This document shows positions 16,356-28,146 of a stretch of DNA of 64,000 nt, one piece after another. Under the pieces are notes generated by a model, which worked only from the letters and a program-made list of their open reading frames with translations, had not been told where the DNA came from and did no database searches. Position 1 is the first letter of the stretch. Every line of letters starts with the position of its first letter. A program made the position numbers and the translations under genes. The stretch is from Sphingopyxis bauzanensis (GTDB taxonomy: Bacteria; Pseudomonadota; Alphaproteobacteria; Sphingomonadales; Sphingomonadaceae): the NCBI RefSeq assembly GCF_002205675.1, contig NZ_NISK01000005.1, positions 94,849 to 158,848 of the forward strand, written 5' to 3'.

Positions 16356-18683
16356 TTGGCCGATGCAGCGGTAAAAGAAAAACAGGTGAAACTGCAGGTC
16401 GCGAATTCGCGCGCCGAGGAAAGCGGCGGCGGGATTGCGCGCATTCCGCGTTCCACGATGGCCGAACTGGGCGTCACCGAGGGTGATATCATCCAGATCA
16501 GCGGCAAGCGGCAGACGGCATCGCGCGTGGTGCTGCCCTATGCCGAGGATGAAGGGCTGGAGGTGATCCGTCTCGACGGTTTGCAGCGCGCCAATGCGGG
16601 CGCGGGCGCGGGCGACATGGTGATGTTGAGCCGGGTCGAGACGCGCCCGGCAACGCGCGTCGTGTTCGCCCCGGCGCAGGAAAATCTGCGGCTGCAAGGA
16701 TCGGCGAACGCGCTGAAGCGCAGCTTTTTCGGGCGCCCTGTCGTCGCAGGCGATACCGTCGCGACCGCGGGGCAACAGCGGCTGGAATCGGGCGACATGC
16801 CGCCGCAGCTGCGCCAGATGCTCAACGCGCCTGCCTATGCGCTGGCCGAGGTGCGCCTGCTCGTCGTATCGGCAGCGCCCAAGGGCGTGGTGTTTATCGA
16901 TGAGAACACCGAAATCGAATTGCTGCCCGAATATCAGGAGCCGCAGGACGCGCGCCGCACCGATGTCACCTATGACGATCTCGGCGGGCTCGGCGAAACG
17001 ATCGATCAGCTACGCGAGATGGTCGAACTGCCGCTGCGCTACCCCGAATTGTTCCGCCGCCTGGGCGTCGATCCGCCGCGCGGGGTGCTGCTGCATGGCC
17101 CGCCGGGAACCGGCAAGACGCGGCTGGCGCGCGCGGTCGCGAACGAGAGCGAAGCGCAGTTTTTCCTGATCAACGGCCCCGAAATCATGGGGTCGGCCTA
17201 TGGCGAATCCGAAAAGCGGCTACGCGACATTTTCGAGCAGGCCGCCAAGGCATCGCCGTCGATCCTGTTCATCGATGAGATCGATTCGATCGCGCCCAAG
17301 CGCGGGCAGGTGACGGGCGAGGCCGAAAAGCGCCTTGTCGCGCAGCTGCTGACGCTGATGGACGGGCTCGAGCCGCGCACCAATCTCGTCATCATCGCTG
17401 CGACCAATCGTCCCGACGCCATCGACGAAGCGCTGCGGCGTCCGGGCCGTTTCGATCGTGAAATAATCATCGGGGTTCCCGACGAAGGCGGGCGGCGCGA
17501 GATATTGGGCATCCATACCCGCGGCATGCCGCTCGCAGAAGATGTCGATCTGGCCGAACTGGCACGCACGACCTTTGGCTTTGTCGGCGCCGACATGGCG
17601 GCGCTGACCCGCGAGGCAGCAATCGAGGCGGTGCGGCGGATCATGCCCAAGCTCGACCTCGCCGAAGGAACGATCCCGCCCGAGGTGCTGGAGGAACTGC
17701 GCGTGACGCGCGATGATTTCAGCAATGCGCTGAAACGCGTGCAGCCATCGGCGATGCGCGAAGTGATGGTGCAGGCGCCGACGACCCGGTGGAGCGATAT
17801 CGGTGGGCTCGACGCGGCGCGTGAGAAGCTAATCGAAGGCATCGAACTGCCGCTGAAGCATCCCGAGGCGTTCCGGCGGCTCGGGATCCGTGCTGCCAAG
17901 GGTTTCCTGCTCTATGGCCCGCCAGGCACCGGCAAGACCTTGCTCGCAAAAGCCGCCGCGCGCGAATCGGATGCCAATTTCATCTCGATCAAGTCTTCGG
18001 ACCTGCTGTCGAAATGGTATGGCGAGAGTGAGCAGCAGATTGCGCGGCTGTTCGCCCGCGCGCGCGCCGTGGCGCCGACGATCATCTTTATCGACGAACT
18101 CGATAGCCTGGTGCCAGCACGCGGCAGCGGCACGTCGGGCGAGCCGCAGGTGACCGAGCGCGTCGTCAACACGATCCTGGCCGAGATGGACGGGATCGAG
18201 GAGATGCAGTCGGTGGTCGTCATCGGCGCAACCAACCGCCCCAACCTGATCGATCCGGCGCTGCTGCGCCCGGGACGGCTCGACGAACTGATCTACGTGT
18301 CGGTGCCCGACAGGGAAGGCCGCCGCCGGATTTTGGAAATCCAGACCGGCAAGATGCCGCTGGCGGACGACGTCGATCTGGCGGTTTTGGCAGAAAAATC
18401 GGACCGGTTCACCGGCGCCGATCTGGAAGATCTGACCCGCCGTGCCGGTCTGGCGGCGCTCAAGCGGTCGATCAACAGCGATACGGTGACGATGGCTGAT
18501 TTCGACGCGGCGCTGAAGGACACCCGCGCCTCGGTCACCGAAGCCATGGAAAAGGATTATGAAAAGATCCAGGGCGAGATCAAGCAGCAGGCGATGAGCG
18601 TCAATCCGATCGGCTTTTTCGCGCCCGGCATGCTCAAGCCGGTGCGCGAGCAGAAGCATGGCGACGACGTCGTGAAGGATTAA
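16356..18683 (+). CDS. CDC48/VAT-type double AAA+ ATPase
   Basis: This 775-residue protein has the full CDC48 plan. An N domain (residues 5-185) has a double-psi barrel ([13 protein letters not shown]). D1 has Walker A GPPGTGKT at 248-255, a [13 protein letters not shown]alker B, and RRPGRFDRE Arg fingers. D2 has Walker A at 521-528 and an [14 protein letters not shown]alker B (DEL in place of the usual DEID). The D2 pore has KWYGESE. In archaea and eukaryotes it unfolds or extracts proteins; the bacterial role is not set. Translation starts at TTG 16356 with GAAGGAG 7 nt upstream. It overlaps the MFS gene tail to tail by 4 nt. Confidence 0.93.
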   Translation: MADAAVKEKQVKLQVANSRAEESGGGIARIPRSTMAELGVTEGDIIQISGKRQTASRVVLPYAEDEGLEVIRLDGLQRANAGAGAGDMVMLSRVETRPATRVVFAPAQENLRLQGSANALKRSFFGRPVVAGDTVATAGQQRLESGDMPPQLRQMLNAPAYALAEVRLLVVSAAPKGVVFIDENTEIELLPEYQEPQDARRTDVTYDDLGGLGETIDQLREMVELPLRYPELFRRLGVDPPRGVLLHGPPGTGKTRLARAVANESEAQFFLINGPEIMGSAYGESEKRLRDIFEQAAKASPSILFIDEIDSIAPKRGQVTGEAEKRLVAQLLTLMDGLEPRTNLVIIAATNRPDAIDEALRRPGRFDREIIIGVPDEGGRREILGIHTRGMPLAEDVDLAELARTTFGFVGADMAALTREAAIEAVRRIMPKLDLAEGTIPPEVLEELRVTRDDFSNALKRVQPSAMREVMVQAPTTRWSDIGGLDAAREKLIEGIELPLKHPEAFRRLGIRAAKGFLLYGPPGTGKTLLAKAAARESDANFISIKSSDLLSKWYGESEQQIARLFARARAVAPTIIFIDELDSLVPARGSGTSGEPQVTERVVNTILAEMDGIEEMQSVVVIGATNRPNLIDPALLRPGRLDELIYVSVPDREGRRRILEIQTGKMPLADDVDLAVLAEKSDRFTGADLEDLTRRAGLAALKRSINSDTVTMADFDAALKDTRASVTEAMEKDYEKIQGEIKQQAMSVNPIGFFAPGMLKPVREQKHGDDVVKD

Positions 18684-19990
18684 GCGGTGGGCTGGTCCAG
18701 CCGCAAAGCGGACCAGCCCCACAGCACCAGCCAGCCGCAGAATCCCGCCATCAGCCCATAGGCGACCATCGGGTGCCAGTTGTAGAGCAGGACGCCGATC
18801 GCAGGCGACACAATATAGGCGGACCCATTGATTGACGCGGTCATGCCCGCGACGCTGCCCTGATCGCGCCGCGGCACCGATAGCGACGCGCCCGCGGTAA
18901 AGCCCGGGCGAAACAGCCCGAAACCGAGCGATGCGAGCGCGAAGCCGATCACGATGCCGTGGAGATCCTGCGCTACTCCCGTGATGATGAGCCCACTGGC
19001 GCCGAGCGCTGCGCCGATCAGAACCGCGGTGCGCGCCGACAGTTTGAGCAGCGGGATCAGCCCCCACTGCGACAACAAGGTTGCGAAGGCGCCGGCCATC
19101 AGCACGATGCCGGTCATTGCGGCGCCTTCGTCGGGGCGGGGGCGAAGCTCGAGCCGATCAAGGATCAGGAAGCCGATGACGCCGAGCATCATCGCCTGCG
19201 CCTGACCGCCGCAGAGCCCGGCGAGCATCCATGGCCGAACGCGTTTGTCGGTCCAGCGCAGCGGCGTCGCGGCGGGGGCATCGCGATCCTCAACGTCTTC
19301 GTCGCTGTCCTCGCTCGCCGACGCTGTCGATCCGGCAGCGGTCGGATAGGCCGCGATCGCGCCGCGCGCGGCGAACCGCGGGACATCGTCGGGCAGCCGC
19401 CAGCGCAGCATGATCAGAACGATTAAGCCGATCAGGGCGAAAACCAGCAACGGTCCCGAAAGCCCGACAAAGGGCAGGATGAACAACGGCGCGATCGCAG
19501 GGCCGATCACAGTCCCCAGCCCGAACGACGACGAGACGAGCGATAATGCCTGGGTGCGTTCCTCAGGGTCGGTGCGCGACGCGACATAGGCCTGGACTGC
19601 CGGGGGCGCCGCCGATCCGAACCCGCCGTACAGGCTGCGGAACAGCGCGAAGATCACGAACGTCGTTCCCGCGGCGAGATAGCCGGCCAGCCCGGCCCAC
19701 AGCGCCAGTCCGCACAGCGCCATCGACAGCATGAAGCCGATCACGCCGAGCGCCATCAAGGCTTTGCGCCCGCGTTTATCCGACTGGCGCGCCCAATAAG
19801 GCGCGGTCATCACCCATAATAGCGCCGACCAGCTGAACGCCAGACTGACCCACACGTCGGGAATGTCGAGCTTGGCGCCGATGGCAGGCAGGATCGACTG
19901 CATCGCGGTATTGCCCGCGGCAGCGACCAGCATGACCGCGAACAGGACGGCCATGCGATCGGCGGGGATCGAGCGCGATAATGTCGCCAT
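18680..19990 (-). CDS. major facilitator superfamily transporter
   Basis: This 436-residue protein has 12 predicted membrane spans. The A-loop motif is near residues 68-76 (ARQSDKRGRKALM), and an acidic cytoplasmic linker (ASEDSDEDVEDRDAPA) lies mid-chain between the two six-helix halves. The motif-C-like run SSFGLGTVIGPAIAP in helix 5 suggests a drug/proton or TetA-like antiporter. The substrate cannot be told. The methyltransferase gene is divergent, about 150 nt away. Confidence 0.9.
   Translation of the reverse strand: MATLSRSIPADRMAVLFAVMLVAAAGNTAMQSILPAIGAKLDIPDVWVSLAFSWSALLWVMTAPYWARQSDKRGRKALMALGVIGFMLSMALCGLALWAGLAGYLAAGTTFVIFALFRSLYGGFGSAAPPAVQAYVASRTDPEERTQALSLVSSSFGLGTVIGPAIAPLFILPFVGLSGPLLVFALIGLIVLIMLRWRLPDDVPRFAARGAIAAYPTAAGSTASASEDSDEDVEDRDAPAATPLRWTDKRVRPWMLAGLCGGQAQAMMLGVIGFLILDRLELRPRPDEGAAMTGIVLMAGAFATLLSQWGLIPLLKLSARTAVLIGAALGASGLIITGVAQDLHGIVIGFALASLGFGLFRPGFTAGASLSVPRRDQGSVAGMTASINGSAYIVSPAIGVLLYNWHPMVAYGLMAGFCGWLVLWGWSALRLDQPTA
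18687..18722. terminator. hairpin between convergent genes (candidate bidirectional terminator)
   Basis: GTGGGCTGGTCC (18687-18698) and GGACCAGCCCCAC (18710-18722) form a 12-bp stem with one bulge and an 11-nt loop. It lies inside the last codons of the MFS gene and just after the ATPase stop. No U-tract follows on either strand, so it may be only an mRNA end stabiliser. Confidence 0.4.
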
Positions 19991-20141
19991 GCCGAAAATC
20001 CCCTTAGCCGTTCAGCGTCCGCAATCGGGCCTTTCCCTACACGCGAGCGCTCCCCTGTCCAGAGTCAAGACAGACTCTTTCCTTGCGCCAACGCGCTGTT
20101 TTTGCCACGCCAACGGCAACCGCAACAACGCGAAAGCCAAT

Positions 20142-20780
20142 ATGACCAATCCGCGGGCGCAGGCCCAAGAAAAGAAAGCTCCGCTGGGCCGCCGGGTCCG
20201 CGAGGGCCTCAAGCGCTTTTTCGGACCGTGGGGCATGTTTGTCCGTGGTTTTATCAAGCATCCGGTCATGGTCGGGTCGATCGTGCCATCGTCGCCGACG
20301 CTGATCCGCCACATGCTGAAGCCCGTCGATTGGAAGAACACCAAGCTGTTCGTCGAATATGGCCCAGGGGTTGGCACCTTTTGCCGTCCGGTGCTCGAAC
20401 GCATGGCGGGTGACGCGACGTTGATCGCGATCGACACCAACGAAGATTTTATCGATTATCTGCGCAAGGATATCCGCGACAGCCGCTTTATCGCGGTTCA
20501 CGGCTCGGCTTCCGAAGTTGAAGCGATCATCGCAGCGCACGGCTTTGAAAAAGCTGACTATGTCCTGTCGGGTCTGCCTTTCTCGACGTTGCCCGCCGGC
20601 GTCGGCCCGGCGATTGCGGCGGCAACGCACCGCGTTCTGCGCCCCGGCGGCGCGTTCCTTGTCTATCAGTTCCGCGCCCGCGCGCGCGATTTCCTCGCGC
20701 CGCATTTTGCCCGCATCGACAATGCGTTCGAGTGGGTCAATGTGCCGCCCTGCTTCCTGTTCTGGGGCTGGAAGGACTAA
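20142..20780 (+). CDS. class I SAM-dependent methyltransferase, phospholipid N-methyltransferase-like
   Basis: This 212-residue protein has SAM motif I as EYGPGVGTFCRPVLERM and motif II/III as LIAIDTNEDFIDYL. A product-site stretch DYVLSGLPFSTLPAG resembles PmtA-type phosphatidylethanolamine N-methyltransferases and rRNA-dimethylase relatives. The basic N-terminus (LGRRVREGLKRFFGPWGMFVRGF) could sit on a membrane. The neighbour on the other strand is a phospholipase-D/cardiolipin-synthase-like gene whose stop overlaps this stop by 4 nt, which supports a lipid role. The frame is open far upstream; the ATG at 20142 fits the family length. Confidence 0.72.
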   Translation: MTNPRAQAQEKKAPLGRRVREGLKRFFGPWGMFVRGFIKHPVMVGSIVPSSPTLIRHMLKPVDWKNTKLFVEYGPGVGTFCRPVLERMAGDATLIAIDTNEDFIDYLRKDIRDSRFIAVHGSASEVEAIIAAHGFEKADYVLSGLPFSTLPAGVGPAIAAATHRVLRPGGAFLVYQFRARARDFLAPHFARIDNAFEWVNVPPCFLFWGWKD

Positions 20781-21973
20781 ACTTCCAGATCGGGATCGGC
20801 GTCTCCAAGACCGAAATTGAGCCGCCGCGACACCGTATAGTCCGCGGCGCCAACGACAAACCATGCGAGCGTCCAGCGCAGCCGCGTCAGCCATCCGGCT
20901 CGCGCCTTGTGCTTGGCGGCGGTGATGTCGTCGCAATCCGCCTGCTGCGCCGCGATGAAGCCCCGCATCTGCTCGGCAAAACCGGCGTCGGCGACGCGCA
21001 GCATCACCTCGACATTCACGAACAGGCTGCGCATGTCGAAATTAGCGGTACCGATATAGACGACATCGTCGATCACGATCAGCTTCATGTGCAGCTTGCA
21101 GGGGCGATATTCCCAGACCTGCGCCCCTTTGCGCAGCAGATAGCCATAGAGCAGCCGCGAGGCACCGATCGTTGCCGCATTGTCAGATTTCGCCGCCATG
21201 ATGAAGCGCGCTCGGCCATGCCGGGCGACGCGGCTAAGGCGCCGCAGCATGCCTTGGCCCGGCGAGAAATAGGCCATCACCATGTCAAGTTGGCGCGCGC
21301 CGACCAAATCGGTGCGCACCGCTTGCGCCCATGGCGACAGCCGCTGGGTCGGGCCGCCGACCAGCCAGGTCACCGGCCCCGCCTCCACCGGCCATTCACG
21401 GATCAGGCGGCGGAGCATCAGCAGCTTGCCGTCGTTGGTCACGGTGTAGTCGTGGATTTCCTCGAACCACGCGACCATCCGCGCCACCGAGGACCCGCGT
21501 ACGATGATGCCAAGATCAAACCAGCAATTGTCCAGCTGTGTGCCCAGATAGGGAGCCGCGATGTTGAACCCGCCGGTCACCGCCACCTCGTCGTCGATCA
21601 ACAGCAATTTCTGGTGGTTGCGGATCAGATAGCTCGATCGCCAGCGCCGCGAGAAAAACGTCACGCTGCCGCCCGCTTCACGCAGCGGAACAAAGATGCT
21701 GTCCGCGATGCCCGATGAGCCGAAACTGTCGATCACCGCACGCACCCGTACGCCGCGCCGCGCGGCCGCGGTCATGGCATCGAGGACGCGCGTTCCGGCA
21801 GCGTCGTGCTCGAAGATATACATGATGATGTTGATGCTGCGGATGGCGCCAGCGAGCAGGGCGAGGATGCGTTCGAGCCTCTGGTCGCCGTCGACGATGA
21901 CCTCCAGCCGGTGACCGGCGACGTCAGCGGTTAGCGTATCGAGATCGCTGGCAGGGCTGGATGCATCAGTCAT
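20777..21973 (-). CDS. cardiolipin synthase-like phospholipase D family protein
   Basis: This 398-residue protein has two HKD motifs: H120-K122-D127 (HQKLLLIDD) and H295-K297-D302 (HMKLIVIDD), each followed by the usual G/N-rich strand (TGGFNI, GTANFD). That is the arrangement of ClsA/B/C enzymes, which join phosphatidylglycerol with a second lipid. It lacks the two N-terminal membrane spans of ClsA, so it is nearer to ClsB. The chosen ATG (complement 21971-21973) drops 12 residues of an upstream in-frame ATG. It converges with the lipid-methyltransferase-like gene. Confidence 0.88.
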   Translation of the reverse strand: MTDASSPASDLDTLTADVAGHRLEVIVDGDQRLERILALLAGAIRSINIIMYIFEHDAAGTRVLDAMTAAARRGVRVRAVIDSFGSSGIADSIFVPLREAGGSVTFFSRRWRSSYLIRNHQKLLLIDDEVAVTGGFNIAAPYLGTQLDNCWFDLGIIVRGSSVARMVAWFEEIHDYTVTNDGKLLMLRRLIREWPVEAGPVTWLVGGPTQRLSPWAQAVRTDLVGARQLDMVMAYFSPGQGMLRRLSRVARHGRARFIMAAKSDNAATIGASRLLYGYLLRKGAQVWEYRPCKLHMKLIVIDDVVYIGTANFDMRSLFVNVEVMLRVADAGFAEQMRGFIAAQQADCDDITAAKHKARAGWLTRLRWTLAWFVVGAADYTVSRRLNFGLGDADPDLEV

Positions 21974-22113
21974 CGCCCGCTCATAGGCGGGGCGATACAA
22001 GCGCCGCAAGGGCAGCGCTTCGATTGACAGCGGCGGGCCGTCCTGCTAGCGCGCAGCGCTTGCCGCCACGCCTTCAAAAAGGGCTGGTCTCTCCGATATT
22101 CTAAGGAAACAAC

Positions 22114-22458
22114 ATGGCCCGCGTTACCGTCGAGGATTGCGTCGACAAGATTCCCAACCGTTTCGACCTGGTCCTGCTCTCCGCGCACCGCGCGCGCGAG
22201 ATTTCAGGCGGTTCAGAGCTGACCATCGACCGCGACCGCGACAAGAACCCCGTCGTCGCGCTGCGCGAGATTGCCGAGCAGACGGTGCGTCCGAAGGATC
22301 TGAAGGAAACGCTGATCACGACGCTGCAGAAGGTTGTGATCGACGATGACGATACGCCCGATGAAATCAGCTCGATCAGCCGCTCGGCCGAAGCCCTCCG
22401 CCTGACCGCCGCCGCGCCGCCGCGCAGCCCCGCGGGTGGGGGCAGCGACTTCGAATAA
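22114..22458 (+). CDS. rpoZ: RNA polymerase omega subunit
   Basis: This 114-residue protein starts [20 protein letters not shown], the universal omega opening, followed by [12 protein letters not shown] and [11 protein letters not shown], which clamp the C-terminal tail of beta-prime. The tail after residue 75 is variable and acidic with Pro/Gly, as in alphaproteobacteria. The gene is alone, with its own upstream gap of about 140 nt and a strong intrinsic terminator directly downstream. Confidence 0.97.
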   Translation: MARVTVEDCVDKIPNRFDLVLLSAHRAREISGGSELTIDRDRDKNPVVALREIAEQTVRPKDLKETLITTLQKVVIDDDDTPDEISSISRSAEALRLTAAAPPRSPAGGGSDFE

Positions 22459-22479
22459 GCGCTGCGACATGTGAACGAA

Positions 22480-22507
22480 GGGGCTGCGGGAAACTGCGGC
22501 CCTTTTT
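22480..22507 (+). terminator. intrinsic terminator of rpoZ
   Basis: GGGCTGC and GCGGCCC pair over 7 bp (one G-U) around an 8-nt loop and are followed by TTTTT (22503-22507). It lies 22 nt after the rpoZ stop and just before the stop of the convergent gene. Confidence 0.8.
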
Positions 22508-22510
22508 GTG

Positions 22511-23116
22511 TCAGCCGAAATCCTTGAGTTCGGCCACGCGGATCGCTTTCGATGCCAGCATCGGTTCGATGATTCGCTGGATCCGGTGCGCGCGGGGTGA
22601 GCCGGCGGCAATGTTGAACAGGCTGTTGGCAATGACGTCGGCGATCTGTACCCCGTCGCTGCGGTGGCTTTCCGCCAGAGAGGCACGGCCCCACGCGCCG
22701 AGGCCCGCCTGAATCTCTTCGCGAACCTTGCCGAGTATCACTGGATCATAGCGGCCATCGTCGATCACGACATCGGTGCATACGCCGCCGGTTTCGGGCA
22801 GCCACCGCCCGACTGCGAGGTTGAGCAGCGCGGCATAGACCGACAGGTCGCTGGGAACGGCGCCACCAGGCTTCCCGCCGATCGTGTCGCGCCTCGCCAT
22901 CGCAACCCAGGCGCGGCCACCGGCGCGATCGAAAAGTTCTAGCAGGTAGGCGCGCTCGACGAGGCTGATCCGGCTGCCTTTGAGTTCGCCGCGCAGGCCG
23001 GTGACGCTGCGAAACCGCGCATGAATGTCGGCGGCGACCTGCGGCGACAACATGACCGCGGCAAACGTCATCGCACCGGCATTGAGCCCACCCGATTCGT
23101 CACAGTAAATCGTCAC
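22511..23116 (-). CDS. DUF3800 family protein
   Basis: The protein begins TIYCDESGGLNAGAMTFAAV, the DESG signature of DUF3800. A second acidic patch follows much later (VVIDDGRYDP), with SDGVQIADVIANSLF near the end. This matches the RNase-H-like layout proposed for that family, whose reaction is unproven. I use the GTG at 23116, giving 201 residues. In-frame ATGs at 23191 and 23212 would overlap the upstream gene by more than 50 nt. It lies 19 nt after the secreted-protein gene and is likely coupled to it. Confidence 0.7.
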   Translation of the reverse strand: MTIYCDESGGLNAGAMTFAAVMLSPQVAADIHARFRSVTGLRGELKGSRISLVERAYLLELFDRAGGRAWVAMARRDTIGGKPGGAVPSDLSVYAALLNLAVGRWLPETGGVCTDVVIDDGRYDPVILGKVREEIQAGLGAWGRASLAESHRSDGVQIADVIANSLFNIAAGSPRAHRIQRIIEPMLASKAIRVAELKDFG

Positions 23117-23135
23117 CGGCGGCGGGGCCGATGGG

Positions 23136-23621
23136 TCACCGGACGCGGCCGAAGAAGGCGACCGAGCGGCTTTGCCCCGCGGGGACAGCATCACTCCACA
23201 GCCAGCGGACATGCGTGACGTCTCTCGCGGCGGCAGGCCGCTCTGCCGCGCCGGGGACGGCGACTGTCAGTGCAGCGAGCGCCCCATAGGTCTTGCCGCC
23301 ATCGACGGAAACGGCAAAACCTGCGGTGTCATTTGTGCCATCAAAGATCAACGCCTCGGGAATCGGGTTGGTCAGATTGACCCCCGCCGCCGGGGCGGCG
23401 CCATTGTTGGTGAAGGTGAGGGTCAGGCGAATGCGGTCGCTGGGCACGACGACATCGGGCGTGGTGTAGGTCTTCTCGCCCTCGCGGCCATCAACGCCCG
23501 GTCCCGATCTTTCCAGTTCGAGCTTGTTCGTCAGCGCGCCGGTGCCCTGTGCCGCGGCGGGCAGAGCGCCCATCGCCAAGGCGGTGGCCAGCGTCACTAT
23601 CGTCCACGATTTACGGATCAT
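23136..23621 (-). CDS. secreted DUF11-like protein
   Basis: This 161-residue protein has a signal peptide (MIRKSWTIVTLATALAMGAL, then PAAAQ). A single immunoglobulin-like domain follows, with LTLTFTNNGAAPAAGVNLTNP and IPEALIFDG, the pattern of DUF11 repeats found in surface and periplasmic proteins. AGGAG lies 6 nt before the ATG (complement 23619-23621), which decides the start. It probably forms a small operon with the DUF3800 gene. No function is known. Confidence 0.75.
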   Translation of the reverse strand: MIRKSWTIVTLATALAMGALPAAAQGTGALTNKLELERSGPGVDGREGEKTYTTPDVVVPSDRIRLTLTFTNNGAAPAAGVNLTNPIPEALIFDGTNDTAGFAVSVDGGKTYGALAALTVAVPGAAERPAAARDVTHVRWLWSDAVPAGQSRSVAFFGRVR

Positions 23622-23654
23622 CACCGTCTCCTATGTCGATCGCTCCATGGCGGA

Positions 23655-24041
23655 TCAGGCAGGGCAGGGGTAGCGTTTCTTCATCAGCGCATCGAATGCC
23701 GTGTGGATGCTGACGCGCTTGCGCACCGGCGCGGGGTAGGAGCGTAGGTGGCCCAGCCACTGCTCGGGAGTCAGCGTTCCCGATTCGGGCGGGCAGCTGG
23801 TGGTTTTGCGCCCGGCGCGGCGATCGGCGTCAATACGCGCCTTGTAGCGTTTGCCCGCGGCGATCACCTCGCCTTTCAACTGATTGCCTTGCGGCGTCGC
23901 GAGCGCCAGGGGGCCGAGGCGGGCGAGCGAGTCGGCTCGCATCAGGAACGCGGCAACGCTCATGTCGCCCGGCGCCATCGCGCACAGCAGCGGCGCGGTC
24001 AGCAAGACAGGCAAGATGCGCGCGCGTTTCCCCAGGGTCAT
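23655..24041 (-). CDS. hypothetical secreted protein
   Basis: This 128-residue protein has a hydrophobic N-terminal stretch (ILPVLLTAPLLCAMAPG) that looks like a signal peptide. A Lys/Arg-rich domain follows, with LTPEQWLGHLRSYPAPVR near the end and two Cys after the signal. I do not recognise a family. The ATG at the complement of 24039-24041 is chosen over a TTG 24 nt upstream. It precedes the DUF11-like gene by 33 nt. Confidence 0.6.
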   Translation of the reverse strand: MTLGKRARILPVLLTAPLLCAMAPGDMSVAAFLMRADSLARLGPLALATPQGNQLKGEVIAAGKRYKARIDADRRAGRKTTSCPPESGTLTPEQWLGHLRSYPAPVRKRVSIHTAFDALMKKRYPCPA

Positions 24042-24103
24042 GCGCCGCAACTTGCCGTCAGCCAATGAATACCCCCTGAATCGAGCGCGCCAGGTCGATC
24101 AGC

Positions 24104-26050
<1,947 letters not shown>

Positions 26051-26132
26051 GCGAGTACTTTCCTAATCGGCGCGGCGAGTGCGCTCCTATCCCGACAAGA
26101 TAGGATAATCAGGTTAAATGACAATGAGCCAA

Positions 26133-27143
26133 TCAGCCCTTTTTGGGCAGTTTCCGGCGCGGTGCATCAGAAATGCGCCATATAGCCCCTTCAAAGCCGC
26201 GAACGGGGTCGATCAGCAGGGCGCCGACCATCGCGCGCTTGCCCTTGTGCATGGCCGCGATCACGCCTTCGAGCGAGCCACCACGGATCGCCAGCTGGGC
26301 GGCATTGGCGCGCAGGCGTTGAGCGACGATGCGGCGGAACATCTCGGGCGGATAGGATTCGTTGCGGATCACCGCGATATCGGAGGCGTCGGGCCAGGAG
26401 GCGATCAGGCGCTCGACCGCCCAGTCGAGCGCCTCGTCGGCCTCGGCGAGCCAGCCCGCCGAGCGCGCGGCGGCGGCGGGATCGAGGATCGTCTGCGATG
26501 TCAGCGCCTGCCGTAGCCGGGCGCGATCGAAACGATCGTCGCTGTTCGACGGGTCATCGACAAAGGGCAGGTCATTTTCGAGCGCCAGACCGACCAGATC
26601 GCTGCGCCGCCAATGCAGCAACGGCCGCATCACGGCACCATTACGCGAGCGAATCGCCGACATGCCGCCGACGCCGCTGCTGCGGTTCAGCCGCATGACA
26701 ATCGTTTCCAGCTGATCGTCGGCATGATGCGCGGTGAGGATATGGTCGAGCGCATTGGCGCCGCGCCACTGGTCGAGCAGATGATAGCGCTCGGCGCGCG
26801 CGGCCGCCTGCAGCGATCCTTTGATCGGCGCGGCGGGGCGCAGGGTTGAATGCGGGATATGTTCGCGATTGCAAAAGCTCGCAACCATGCGCGCTTCCTG
26901 GTCCGACCCCTTGCGCAGGCCATGATCGACAGTGGCCGCCCAGACCTGTCCGGGCAGCAGCGTCGCCATCAGCCAGAGCAGCGCCATGCTGTCGGGACCG
27001 CCCGACACGGCGACGCCATAGTGCAATTGGTGCCATTCGGGTCCGGCGAGCGCGCAAAGGTCGCTCGCCAGCCGATCGGCGCGGTCGCGGTCGCGGTCAG
27101 CAACCTGCTTTTGTTTTTGCGGCGGCTGCATCGGTTCGGACAT
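26133..27143 (-). CDS. tilS: tRNA(Ile)-lysidine synthetase
   Basis: This enzyme makes lysidine at C34 of the AUA-reading tRNA-Ile. The PP-loop ATP site is SGGPDS from residue 47 in YGVAVSGGPDSMALL. The downstream HHADDQLETIVMRLNRSSG is the second TilS hallmark. At about 336 residues it is shorter than E. coli TilS and has a reduced C-terminal part, common in alphaproteobacteria. The start overlaps the end of cpoB by 47 nt; an in-frame ATG at 27131 is also possible. Confidence 0.93.
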   Translation of the reverse strand: MSEPMQPPQKQKQVADRDRDRADRLASDLCALAGPEWHQLHYGVAVSGGPDSMALLWLMATLLPGQVWAATVDHGLRKGSDQEARMVASFCNREHIPHSTLRPAAPIKGSLQAAARAERYHLLDQWRGANALDHILTAHHADDQLETIVMRLNRSSGVGGMSAIRSRNGAVMRPLLHWRRSDLVGLALENDLPFVDDPSNSDDRFDRARLRQALTSQTILDPAAAARSAGWLAEADEALDWAVERLIASWPDASDIAVIRNESYPPEMFRRIVAQRLRANAAQLAIRGGSLEGVIAAMHKGKRAMVGALLIDPVRGFEGAIWRISDAPRRKLPKKG

Positions 27144-28032
27144 CCTGCGGAGCCTTGTCACCATAGACGTCTTCGAGCTCGCGGAACGCCTTGCAGGCAT
27201 CGGCCTTGCGGCCCAGCTTGTCGAGCGCGACGCCCATGAACATCAGGCTGTGCGGCGCGCGGGCGCCGCTGGGGCGGTCCTTGTAATTATTATAGAATGC
27301 GACGGCGGCCAGGCTGGGCTTGCCTTCGTCGAGGTAAGCGCGGCCCAGCAGATTCTGGGCAAAGCTGGCGTGGCTGCTGTTCGGCCATTTGGTCACGACC
27401 TGTTTCAGTTGCGCCTGCGCTTCGGGGTAGAGCTTGGCCTCCCATAGCCGAAACCCATAATCATATGCGTCCTTGGTTTCATTGCCGGTCGCGGGGATTT
27501 CAACCGTTTTGACCAGCGCGAGCCGTGCCGCGTTGGGCGTTGTCGCGGCGGGTTTGGCAGCCGTGGCCGGGGGCTTCTTCGCCGGCGTGGCGGCTAGCGT
27601 CGACGTCGTTGTCGGCGCCGGAGCAGGGGCAAGGTTGGCGGGCGTTGCAGTGGCCTCGGGATCGGCGAAACGCTGATCCATTTGGGCTTTATAGGCGGTG
27701 AACTGCTTTTCGAGCTCGCGCAGCTGGAAGGCGTTCTGCTCAGCCTGGCCGGTCAACGTCTGGAGCTGGCTTTCCAAGGCGTCGACCCGCGCGGTCAGGT
27801 CGATTACCGGGGCGTTGCTACGCGCGCGTTCGCCAGGGGAGTTGTCGGGCGCAATCTCGCCCTCGAAAAAGGTTGGGCTGCCGCCGGGGAATACGGAGCG
27901 CTGGACCGCCCGCATTTCCTTTTCCAGCCGTTCGACGCGCTTGCCGATGGCCGCCTCTTGCGCGGGCGCGGGCATCGTCGCGGCAAGCGCAATCGTCGCG
28001 GCTCCCAGGAAAGTGATCTGACGCATTTTCAT
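27097..28032 (-). CDS. cpoB: Tol-Pal system protein CpoB (YbgF)
   Basis: This 311-residue periplasmic protein has a signal peptide (MKMRQITFLGAATIALAATM, cleaved near PAPAQ). A short coiled coil follows (VIDLTARVDALESQLQTLTG, heptad pattern), then a Thr/Ala/Pro linker. The C-terminal TPR domain begins DAYDYGFRLWEAKLYPEAQ and goes on NLLGRAYLDEGKP and DKLGRKADACKAF. CpoB links outer-membrane constriction by Tol-Pal with septal peptidoglycan synthesis. tol/pal genes are not in the window. Start choice between ATGs 28032 and 28026 is open. Confidence 0.9.
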   Translation of the reverse strand: MKMRQITFLGAATIALAATMPAPAQEAAIGKRVERLEKEMRAVQRSVFPGGSPTFFEGEIAPDNSPGERARSNAPVIDLTARVDALESQLQTLTGQAEQNAFQLRELEKQFTAYKAQMDQRFADPEATATPANLAPAPAPTTTSTLAATPAKKPPATAAKPAATTPNAARLALVKTVEIPATGNETKDAYDYGFRLWEAKLYPEAQAQLKQVVTKWPNSSHASFAQNLLGRAYLDEGKPSLAAVAFYNNYKDRPSGARAPHSLMFMGVALDKLGRKADACKAFRELEDVYGDKAPQDVRTDAAAAKTKAGC

Positions 28033-28146
28033 TTGCCGTTCGGCCCCCACCAATTAACCATTTTGTCGTTCATAACGCCGCAAAGTGCGGCAGCGCAAAC
28101 CCAATTCGGTGCGCTGCCGTTCGTGCCGACCCAAAAGATGGCCGGT

